Positions 1 to 5,242 of a stretch of DNA of 6,456 bases are shown here, piece after piece. Origin of the DNA: Prevotellaceae bacterium. Lineage in GTDB: Bacteria > Bacteroidota > Bacteroidia > Bacteroidales > UBA932. Under the pieces are notes generated by a model. It was not told the DNA's origin and did no database searches. It saw nothing but the letters and a program-made list of their open reading frames with translations. The stretch lies in contig JAITQQ010000074.1 of NCBI GenBank assembly GCA_031288855.1, positions 1 to 6,456 of the forward strand, read 5' to 3'. The position numbers were made by a program, and so were the translations under genes. Position 1 is the stretch's first letter. Each line of letters starts with the position of its first letter.

Positions 1-354
1 GCCGGCTATCACACCGAATACTCCGGCATGCACTTCGGATTTTTCTACCTGGCCGAATACCTGAACCTCTTTATCGTAGCTGCCGTAGCCGCCACGCTGT
101 TTCTGGGCGGCTGGATGCCCCTGCATATTCCGGGATGGGCGGATTTCAATCAAATTATGGACTACATCCCCTCGCCGCTTTGGTTCATCGCCAAAACCGC
201 CGTGATGATATTTATAATTATGTGGTTCAAATGGACATTCCCGCGCCTGCGCATTGACCAGTTGCTGCGGCTCGAGTGGAAATATTTACTGCCGATTAAT
301 TTGATAAACCTGCTTTTAATGGTAATGATTGTAGTTTTTAAATGGCATTTTTAA
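1..354 (+). CDS. nuoH: NADH-quinone oxidoreductase subunit H, C-terminal part (5' truncated by window edge)
   Basis: This is the membrane subunit of complex I that lies next to the quinone-binding site and joins the peripheral and membrane arms. The frame is open from base 1, so the gene starts before the window; 117 residues are visible and it ends with TAA at 352-354. The first residues (AGYHTEYSG) followed by [13 protein letters not shown] match the conserved NuoH segment with the loop glutamate and the 'AEY' motif. The late motif [20 protein letters not shown] (about visible residues 75-94) is the typical NuoH signature before the last membrane helix, and the protein ends in a hydrophobic helix followed by FKWHF. 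About three membrane segments are visible. nuoI starts 10 bases downstream, the standard H-I order. The alternative reading, starting at the internal ATG at 28, is not the real start because homology runs through it. Confidence 0.96.
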   Translation, partial: AGYHTEYSGMHFGFFYLAEYLNLFIVAAVAATLFLGGWMPLHIPGWADFNQIMDYIPSPLWFIAKTAVMIFIIMWFKWTFPRLRIDQLLRLEWKYLLPINLINLLLMVMIVVFKWHF

Positions 355-360
355 AAGAGG
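355..360 (+). promoter_or_regulatory. Ribosome binding site of nuoI
   Basis: AAGAGG lies four bases before the nuoI ATG at 365 and directly abuts the nuoH stop codon. It is a purine-rich, Shine-Dalgarno-like site. Such sites are often weak or absent in Bacteroidota, and the other nuo genes in this window lack one. Confidence 0.5.
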
Positions 361-364
361 AATT

Positions 365-835
365 ATGAAAGATTTGATAAAATACATAAAAGGTTTTTTC
401 TGCGGTTTGTGGTCGTTGCTCGTCGGCATGAAAACCACGTTGCGCATATTTTTCCGCAAGAAAACCACCGAGTGCTACCCCGAAAACCGTAAAACGCTAA
501 CCATGTTCGACCGTTTTCGCGGAGAACTCATATTGGTACACAACGAGAACAACGAGCACAAATGCATTGCTTGCGGCATTTGCGAAATGAATTGTCCGAA
601 CGGCACCATCCATGTAGTGTCGGAGAAAGTGACCGATGCAGAAGGAAAGGCCACGCGCGTGTTACAGCGCTACGACTACGACTTGGGCAGTTGCATGTTC
701 TGCCAGCTTTGCACGAAGACCTGTCCGCACGGCGCCTTGGCGTTTGTTCCCACGTTTGAGCATGCCGTGTTCACGCGCCGCAAACTGGCATATCAGTTAA
801 ACCGCGAAGGCTCGAAACTGGCGGCAAAAAATTAA
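365..835 (+). CDS. nuoI: NADH-quinone oxidoreductase subunit I (2x[4Fe-4S] ferredoxin-type)
   Basis: NuoI carries the N6a and N6b iron-sulfur clusters that pass electrons toward the terminal cluster in NuoB and quinone. The 156-residue protein has a basic, amphipathic N-terminus (residues 1-35) expected to lie on the membrane. It is followed by two CxxCxxCxxxCP motifs, with ligands C67, C70, C73 and C77 in the first and C110, C113, C116 and C120 in the second. All eight cysteines and both following prolines are present, so the gene looks intact. The length is a little below the roughly 160-180 residues common in other bacteria, mostly from a short C-terminus. The ATG at 365 follows AAGAGG and is the only start that gives the whole N-terminal helix. 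In most genomes nuoJ would follow directly; here a dinD-type gene starts 14 bases after the stop codon. Confidence 0.97.
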   Translation: MKDLIKYIKGFFCGLWSLLVGMKTTLRIFFRKKTTECYPENRKTLTMFDRFRGELILVHNENNEHKCIACGICEMNCPNGTIHVVSEKVTDAEGKATRVLQRYDYDLGSCMFCQLCTKTCPHGALAFVPTFEHAVFTRRKLAYQLNREGSKLAAKN

Positions 836-838
836 TCC

Positions 839-843
839 GGAGA
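839..843 (+). promoter_or_regulatory. Ribosome binding site of the dinD-like gene
   Basis: GGAGA lies six bases before the ATG at 850, inside the 14-base gap after the nuoI stop. It supports that start. The gap is too short to hold a promoter, and no E. coli-type LexA box (CTGT-N8-ACAG) is present in it or in the end of nuoI. Confidence 0.5.
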
Positions 844-849
844 AATATA

Positions 850-1686
850 ATGAAAAGAGAAGAAATCATTGCATTATTGACACGGTTTGAAGCCGCTGCC
901 GGCGAATACGAAAGCATTGAATGTTGGAGTGCGCGCGAGTTGCAAGTGCTATTAGGCTATGTCAAATGGGAGAACTTTACCAAAACCATTGACAAGGCAA
1001 AAGAGTCGTGCCGGCAAGCCGGTATAGAAGTTACAGACCATTTTCCTGACGTCAGGAAAATGGTCGAAATCGGCTCCGGTGCTCATAAAGAGATAGAGGA
1101 CATCCTTCTGACGCGCTACGCATGTTATTTAATTGCACAAAACGGTGACCCACGGAAGAGTGAAATCGCTTTTGCGCAGAGTTATTTCGCAGTACAGACC
1201 CGCCGTGCCGAGTTAATCGAACAGCGCATATTAGACGCCGAACGCGTCAAAGCCCGTGCCAAACTTGCCGAAGCAGAGAAAGCGCTTAGCAACGTTCTTT
1301 ATGAGCGGGGAGTAGATGATAAAGGCTTTGCCGTGATACGAAGCAAAGGCGACCAGGCCCTATTCCATCTTTCTACAGCGCAGCTTAAGCGTAAGATGAG
1401 CGTACCGGAAAACAGGCCGGTAGCGGATTTTCTGCCCACAGTCAGCATTTTTGCCAAAGGGCTTGCCGCCGAAATGACAAGCACCAATGTACAGAATAAA
1501 GATTTGCACGGACAGCAACCTATTGAAACGGAGCACGTGGATAACAATACTGCCGTACGCCAAATGTTGATACAGCGCGGTATTGTTCCTGAAAACCTGC
1601 CTCCGGCAGAAGATATACGCAAGACAGAGCGTCGTCTTGTTGCCGAAAGCAAAAAAACACTTACACAGAAAAATAAAAATAAATAA
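850..1686 (+). CDS. dinD: DNA-damage-inducible protein D (DinD) family protein
   Basis: The 278-residue product matches the DinD family along its length, close to the roughly 274 residues of E. coli DinD. In E. coli the gene is LexA-controlled and the protein inhibits RecA-mediated strand exchange; that role here is inferred only. Visible blocks are: WSARELQVLLGY (26-37) of the BRO-N-like domain; DHFPDVRKMVEIGSGA (63-78); RYACYLIAQNGDPRK (89-103); QSYFAVQTRRAELIEQ (110-125); a charged, Ala/Glu/Arg-rich stretch (about 121-147) that may be a coiled coil; SKGDQALF (165-172); PVADFLPT (190-197); and the C-terminal VRQML-RGI-PE-LPPAEDI block (236-256). It appears complete. The usual Gly-Gly after ALF, as I recall the family, reads HL here. 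GC (about 48%) is like nuoI, so it is not obviously recent. It fits tightly between nuoI (14 bases) and nuoJ (1 base), so it is probably co-transcribed with nuo. Confidence 0.93.
   Translation: MKREEIIALLTRFEAAAGEYESIECWSARELQVLLGYVKWENFTKTIDKAKESCRQAGIEVTDHFPDVRKMVEIGSGAHKEIEDILLTRYACYLIAQNGDPRKSEIAFAQSYFAVQTRRAELIEQRILDAERVKARAKLAEAEKALSNVLYERGVDDKGFAVIRSKGDQALFHLSTAQLKRKMSVPENRPVADFLPTVSIFAKGLAAEMTSTNVQNKDLHGQQPIETEHVDNNTAVRQMLIQRGIVPENLPPAEDIRKTERRLVAESKKTLTQKNKNK
1036..1065. repeat. Perfect 30-bp palindrome inside dinD
   Basis: The left arm GACCATTTTCCTGAC is followed, with no spacer, by its exact reverse complement. All 15 pairs match and the symmetry stops at the next base on each side. 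It encodes residues 63-72 of the DinD product (DHFPD then VRKMV), so codons pair as GAC/GTC, CAT/ATG, TTT/AAA, CCT/AGG and GAC/GTC. In RNA it could fold into a stem of about 13 pairs with a four-base loop; in DNA it could be a site for a dimeric protein. Part of the symmetry comes from the conserved protein motif DHF...KMV, but the codon choices, for example the uncommon Arg codon AGG, are also needed. Confidence 0.95.
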
Positions 1687-1687
1687 T

Positions 1688-2185
1688 ATGGACATTGTAT
1701 TTTGGATATTAGCGGCAGTCATCGTAGTATGTTCGGTATTGACCGTTACCACGAAGCGGATTTTGCGGGCGGCCACCTACCTGTTGTTCGTACTCTTCGC
1801 CACAGCGGGAATATATTTCCTGCTCAACTATTCGTTTTTGGGTGCGGTGCAGCTCACGGTGTATGCCGGCGGCATTATTATATTGTATGTCTTTTCCATT
1901 TTCCTCACCAGCACCACCGGCGAAGAGCGGAGAGCGAAACTGAAAGGCGGACGGTGGACGGCAGGCCTGTTGACGGCTGCAGTCGGCGCCGCGCTTTGCA
2001 TCTTCCTTATCCTGACCCATTCGTTTGGTCTCCGGCATCCGGTAGGCGAAGAAGTCCCGATGCGCGTTATTGGAACCGCGTTGATGGGCACGGAAAAGTT
2101 CCAGTATTTGTTACCCTTTGAAGCCATCAGCGTGTTGTTATTAGCGTGCATCATCGGCGGTGTTTTGATAGCACGGAAACGTTAA
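1688..2185 (+). CDS. nuoJ: NADH-quinone oxidoreductase subunit J
   Basis: NuoJ is a small membrane subunit of complex I next to NuoK and NuoH, part of the route that couples quinone reduction to proton movement. The 165-residue product begins MDIVFWILAAVIVVCSVLTV, a typical NuoJ first helix. It contains the conserved segment LGAVQLTVYAGGIIILYVFSIFLT (about 51-74), including the kinked helix with AGG. About five membrane helices are visible: 2-20, 29-47, 52-74, 92-112 and 143-162. A longer in-frame start at 1583 was rejected because it adds 35 residues lying over the end of dinD with no NuoJ resemblance. The start at 1688 is one base after the dinD stop and has only an A-rich leader, formed by the last codons of dinD, so its translation may depend on ribosomes finishing dinD. 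nuoK begins 20 bases downstream. Confidence 0.96.
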   Translation: MDIVFWILAAVIVVCSVLTVTTKRILRAATYLLFVLFATAGIYFLLNYSFLGAVQLTVYAGGIIILYVFSIFLTSTTGEERRAKLKGGRWTAGLLTAAVGAALCIFLILTHSFGLRHPVGEEVPMRVIGTALMGTEKFQYLLPFEAISVLLLACIIGGVLIARKR

Positions 2186-2205
2186 ACGATTAAACCGAAA
2201 AAAGT

Positions 2206-2517
2206 ATGGAAATAAAAATGGAATATTATTTGGTGATTAGCACCATTATGTTTTTTGCCGGCATTTACGGCTTTATTGCGCGGCGCAACCTGTTGGCGAT
2301 ACTGATTTCGATAGAACTCATCCTGAATGCGGTCGACATCAACTTTGCGGTCTTCAACCGTTACCTCTTTCCCGGGCAGCTCGAGGGCTTTTTCTTCACG
2401 CTGTTCACCATTGCCATCTCGGCGTGCGAAACGGCCGTAGCCATTGCCATCATCATAAACATATACCGGAATTTAAAAAATCTGGAAGTAAAAAACCTGA
2501 ATCAATTAAAAGATTAA
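2206..2517 (+). CDS. nuoK: NADH-quinone oxidoreductase subunit K
   Basis: NuoK is a three-helix membrane subunit homologous to MrpC and involved in proton translocation. The 103-residue product has the usual length (about 100-102). Two membrane-buried glutamates known to be important in E. coli NuoK (E36 and E72) have counterparts at E37 (ISIELILNA) and E75 (SACETAVA). The RRN motif after helix 1 (residues 26-28) is also present. Helices lie roughly at 6-24, 29-50 and 62-86. The start at 2206 aligns best with the family; ATG at 2218, four codons later, is a possible alternative that would remove MEIK. The leader is A-rich without a clear Shine-Dalgarno site. The stop is eight bases from the next gene, nuoL. 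Confidence 0.96.
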   Translation: MEIKMEYYLVISTIMFFAGIYGFIARRNLLAILISIELILNAVDINFAVFNRYLFPGQLEGFFFTLFTIAISACETAVAIAIIINIYRNLKNLEVKNLNQLKD

Positions 2518-2524
2518 TACTTTT

Positions 2525-4423
2525 ATGCAATACACATTACTGATACTCCTCCTGCCGTTATTCACGTTCCTGTTCATAGGACTGGCGGGGAAAAGACTAA
2601 GGCCTTCGGCGGCCGGGCTCATCGGGACGCTGTCGTTGGCGTTGAGCGCCGCGCTCTCGTACCTCACGGCGGTGCAGTATTTCACTACCGCGAAAGTAGC
2701 CGGCCTATATGAGAAGTGGATACCCTTAAACGTAGAATGGCTGCGTTTCACCGACAGCCTGCACATTGACTTGGGACTGTTGCTCGACCCCATTTCGGTG
2801 ATGATGCTCGTAGTGATTACCACCGTTTCGTTGATGGTGCACATCTACAGTTTGGGCTACATGAAAGGCGAGTCGGGCTTTCAGCGTTATTTCTCGTTTC
2901 TTTCGCTGTTCACCTTTTCGATGCTGGGATTGGTTGTAGCCACCAACATATTTCAGATGTACATTTTTTGGGAATTAGTAGGCGTATCGTCCTACCTGTT
3001 GATAGGTTTCTATTATACGAAACCCGAAGCGGTAGCGGCGGCGAAGAAGGCGTTTATTGTGACACGTTTTGCCGACTTGGGATTTCTCATCGGCATATTG
3101 CTGCTTTCGTTCTACACCGGCACGTTCGATTTCGGCCTGCTCACCTCGGGCGACCGTGTCCTTTTTGCTGATGCGGCCGGCGCCACGTTTTTAGGCGGGT
3201 CGGTTGTTGCGTGGGCCTTAGCGCTCATCTTCGTAGGCGGTGCCGGGAAATCGGCAATGTTTCCGCTGCACATTTGGTTACCCGACGCGATGGAAGGCCC
3301 CACGCCGGTTTCAGCGCTTATTCATGCGGCCACGATGGTCGTAGCGGGTGTTTTTCTGGTAGCGCGGTTATTCCCCGTTTACCATTTAGAAGCGCCCGAA
3401 GTGCTTGCCATGATTGCCGTCGTGGGAGCGGTGACGTCGCTCTATGCTGCGGTAGTAGCGTGCGTCCAGACAGACATCAAGCGCGTGCTGGCCTTTTCCA
3501 CCATTTCGCAAATCGGCTTTATGATGGTAGGGCTTGGCGTGTCGGGCATGGGCGGACACGAAGGCACGGGCTACATGGCTTCCATGTTTCACCTCTTCAC
3601 ACATGCCATGTTCAAGGCCTTGTTATTTCTTGGAGCGGGCGCCATTATCCATGCGGTGCACAGCAACGAGATGAGCCACATGGGCGGTTTGCGGAAATAC
3701 ATGCCCTTTACGCATCTCACCTTTTTGATAGCCTGTTTAGCCATTGCGGGCATTCCGCCGTTGTCGGGCTTTTTCAGCAAGGACGAGATACTGGCGGCCG
3801 CGTTTCATTTCAGTCCGCTGATGGGCGCAACGATGAGTTTCATTGCCGGATTGACGGCGTTTTATATGTTCCGTCTTTACTACAACATCTTTTGGGGCGA
3901 GGAGCACAAGCACGAGCACACGCCGCATGAAGCCCCGAAAACAATGACCCTTCCGCTGATATTTCTTGCAACGGTCACGGTGTTTGCGGGATTTATTCCT
4001 TTCGGGAAATTTGTAAGCAGCGATAGCGCCGACTACATTATTCATTTAGATTGGCAGGTAGCTGTTACGTCGGTGGTGATAGCGGTAGTGGCGATTGTGT
4101 TTGCCACCTTATTATACAGGAAGCACAATACCGTGCCGGCGAAGATGGCGGCAGCGCTGCCAGCGTTGTACAGTGCCGCAAGCAGACGGTTTTACCTCGA
4201 TGAAGTATATCTGTTCATCACGAAGAACGTCATTTTCCGTTACATTTCGCGTCCCTTGGCGTGGTTCGACCGCCACGTAGTTGACGGTACTATGAACGGC
4301 ATTGCCTACGTTACGGAGAAAACGTCGTTTGCTATTCGCGGGTTACAGGCGGGGCAGGTTCAGGCCTATGCGCTGCTCATGCTGGCCGGCGCCCTGCTGA
4401 TAGTGCTGTTGGTACTGATATAA
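2525..4423 (+). CDS. nuoL: NADH-quinone oxidoreductase subunit L
   Basis: NuoL is the distal, Mrp-antiporter-like proton-pumping subunit with a long lateral helix running along the membrane arm. The 632-residue product is full length. Features include E150 in the FWELVGVSSYLLIGF segment (equivalent to E. coli E144), K242 in GGAGKSAMFPLHIWLPDAMEGPTP (E. coli K229), H267 in the following SALIHAATMV, K364 in HAMFKALLFLGAGA, and D420 in SGFFSKDEIL. The region from about 545 onward (RRFYLDEVYLFI...PLAWFDRHVVDG) and the final hydrophobic helix (613-632) are the NuoL-specific C-terminal extension, which separates it from NuoM and NuoN. A short histidine-rich loop, HKHEHTPHE (461-469), sits between helices. 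The start at 2525 gives a typical NuoL first helix. Downstream, nuoM would usually follow, but two unrelated genes intervene. Confidence 0.97.
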   Translation: MQYTLLILLLPLFTFLFIGLAGKRLRPSAAGLIGTLSLALSAALSYLTAVQYFTTAKVAGLYEKWIPLNVEWLRFTDSLHIDLGLLLDPISVMMLVVITTVSLMVHIYSLGYMKGESGFQRYFSFLSLFTFSMLGLVVATNIFQMYIFWELVGVSSYLLIGFYYTKPEAVAAAKKAFIVTRFADLGFLIGILLLSFYTGTFDFGLLTSGDRVLFADAAGATFLGGSVVAWALALIFVGGAGKSAMFPLHIWLPDAMEGPTPVSALIHAATMVVAGVFLVARLFPVYHLEAPEVLAMIAVVGAVTSLYAAVVACVQTDIKRVLAFSTISQIGFMMVGLGVSGMGGHEGTGYMASMFHLFTHAMFKALLFLGAGAIIHAVHSNEMSHMGGLRKYMPFTHLTFLIACLAIAGIPPLSGFFSKDEILAAAFHFSPLMGATMSFIAGLTAFYMFRLYYNIFWGEEHKHEHTPHEAPKTMTLPLIFLATVTVFAGFIPFGKFVSSDSADYIIHLDWQVAVTSVVIAVVAIVFATLLYRKHNTVPAKMAAALPALYSAASRRFYLDEVYLFITKNVIFRYISRPLAWFDRHVVDGTMNGIAYVTEKTSFAIRGLQAGQVQAYALLMLAGALLIVLLVLI

Positions 4424-4433
4424 AATTACAGCA

Positions 4434-4748
4434 ATGGATAAAAGAGAAACTGTCATAGAAAAAGTAAGGACGTATAGGAGTTTGGTGCAAAAATCATTTC
4501 CGATAGCGTTCGACAGGTGTTATCTTTTTGGCTCTTATGCTAAGGGAACGCCGCATGAACACAGCGATATTGACGTAGCATTGGTGGTAAATCATTTAGA
4601 TGACAGTTACAGTATCTTGGATACCGAGCCTTTGTTGTGGAGGATAGGCCGTCAGGTCGATTTCAGGATTTCACCTATGGTGATTGCGCGTGATACGGAT
4701 TATGCCGGCTTCCTTGATGAAATACAACGAACCGGAATAGAAATTTAG
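4434..4748 (+). CDS. Minimal (MNT-type) nucleotidyltransferase domain protein
   Basis: This 104-residue protein is a compact nucleotidyltransferase of the polymerase-beta superfamily. The signature GSYAKGTPHEHSDIDVALV lies at residues 33-51: G33-S34 bind nucleotide phosphates and D45 and D47 are the first two metal-binding acids. The third is probably D76 in QVDFRI. All catalytic residues are present, so it is likely active. Known relatives include MntA, the antitoxin that adds AMP to HEPN-type HepT toxins. No HEPN gene or RX4HXY motif is visible next to it, so a toxin-antitoxin role is not supported here and the substrate is unknown. The ATG at 4434 lies 10 bases after the nuoL stop without a clear ribosome site. 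GC is about 44% in sampled stretches, lower than nuoL. It occupies a junction where nuoM would normally follow. Confidence 0.88.
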   Translation: MDKRETVIEKVRTYRSLVQKSFPIAFDRCYLFGSYAKGTPHEHSDIDVALVVNHLDDSYSILDTEPLLWRIGRQVDFRISPMVIARDTDYAGFLDEIQRTGIEI

Positions 4749-4800
4749 ATTTTCGAAAAAAGACTTGTATAAAAAATTAAGAACGTATATTGTAAAACAT

Positions 4801-4805
4801 AAGGA
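4801..4805 (+). promoter_or_regulatory. Ribosome binding site of the small membrane protein gene
   Basis: AAGGA lies seven bases before the ATG at 4813. It decides for this start over the TTG at 4765, which has no purine-rich site at a proper distance and would add 16 polar, basic residues ahead of the first helix. Confidence 0.55.
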
Positions 4806-4812
4806 AAATTGT

Positions 4813-5130
4813 ATGAAAAGTTACTTGATTTCGCTGTTAATTGGCTTGACCGCCGCAGTTATAGACATTGTCCCAATGATTATAAGGAGAATGGATAATT
4901 TTTTTATAATTTCAGCCTTTTTTGTATGGATTGTTTTAGGGATATTTATTCCAAAAATAAATTTTGTATCAATTTCTTTCTTAAATGGCATTATTGTATC
5001 AGTTTTGTTTGTTTTGCCAATGGCATTTTTAATATATAAACTTGATCCAAAAGGTTTGCCCATTGTAATTGTTACCACAATCATTTTGGGTTGTGGCGTT
5101 GGATTTTTCTCAAAAATGTTTATAGGGTAA
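4813..5130 (+). CDS. Small membrane protein of unknown function
   Basis: I do not recognise this 105-residue product. It is almost entirely hydrophobic, with about four predicted membrane helices at roughly residues 2-20, 26-45, 49-71 and 78-103. Short charged turns lie between some of them: IRRMDN (24-29) between the first and second, and KLDPKG (72-77) before the last. There are no motifs of transporters, toxins or complex I subunits that I can name. By hand count the region 4801-5130 is about 30% GC, far below the nuo genes, and its codons are A/T-ending, unlike its neighbours, which suggests a separate origin. It lies 64 bases after the nucleotidyltransferase gene and 112 bases before nuoM. 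The start at 4813 has a good AAGGA site. The coding call rests on an uninterrupted frame, the ribosome site and the coherent helix pattern. Confidence 0.7.
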   Translation: MKSYLISLLIGLTAAVIDIVPMIIRRMDNFFIISAFFVWIVLGIFIPKINFVSISFLNGIIVSVLFVLPMAFLIYKLDPKGLPIVIVTTIILGCGVGFFSKMFIG

Positions 5131-5242
5131 AAATGTGGGTGCAAAATTAATTTTAATTTTTTTACAAGACCTTAATGAAAATAACTCGTTTTAGGAATAA
5201 AGAAATATTATGATGAAATAAACAGTATCAAAAAAAATATAT
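5131..5242 (+). other. AT-rich spacer upstream of nuoM
   Basis: This 112-base gap is about 20% GC by hand count, the longest non-coding stretch in the window. It contains an A/T-only palindrome (AAAATTAATTTT, 5143-5154) followed by more T's, which is too weak to call a terminator. I see no clear Bacteroidota promoter (TTTG at -33 with TAnnTTTG at -7) and no Shine-Dalgarno site before the nuoM ATG; the immediate leader is a run of A's and AT repeats. The A-rich leader could be enough for nuoM translation in this group. Confidence 0.6.

Noticed and set aside
1036..1075. The dinD palindrome as an intrinsic terminator
   Set aside because: No run of T's follows the stem, and termination would cut off nuoJ-M.
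1583..1687. In-frame 35-residue upstream extension of nuoJ
   Set aside because: It lies over the end of dinD, is basic and polar, and NuoJ similarity starts at the ATG at 1688.
3211..3930. Long open frame (239 codons) in another frame inside nuoL
   Set aside because: It is a by-product of the GC-rich nuoL codons; the product is rich in Arg, His and Ser with no domain, and nuoL conservation covers the same bases.
4765..4812. TTG start for the small membrane protein
   Set aside because: It adds a polar basic extension without a ribosome site; ATG 4813 has AAGGA at good spacing and leads straight into the first helix.
4434..5130. MntA/HepT-type toxin-antitoxin pair
   Set aside because: The gene after the nucleotidyltransferase encodes a multi-helix membrane protein with no HEPN RX4HXY motif.
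5143..5163. A/T-only hairpin followed by T's as a terminator after the membrane protein gene
   Set aside because: The stem has no G-C pairs and would be unstable, and termination here would cut off nuoM.
5175..5213. Twelve-residue open frame with ATG in the nuoM leader
   Set aside because: No ribosome site and no sign of conservation can be seen; expected by chance in AT-rich sequence.
5185..5242. Coding-looking stretch (YYDEINSIKKNIYEFF) in the spacer before nuoM
   Set aside because: Too short, no start codon, and only a stop-free AT-rich frame; it could be a gene remnant but nothing recognisable supports it.
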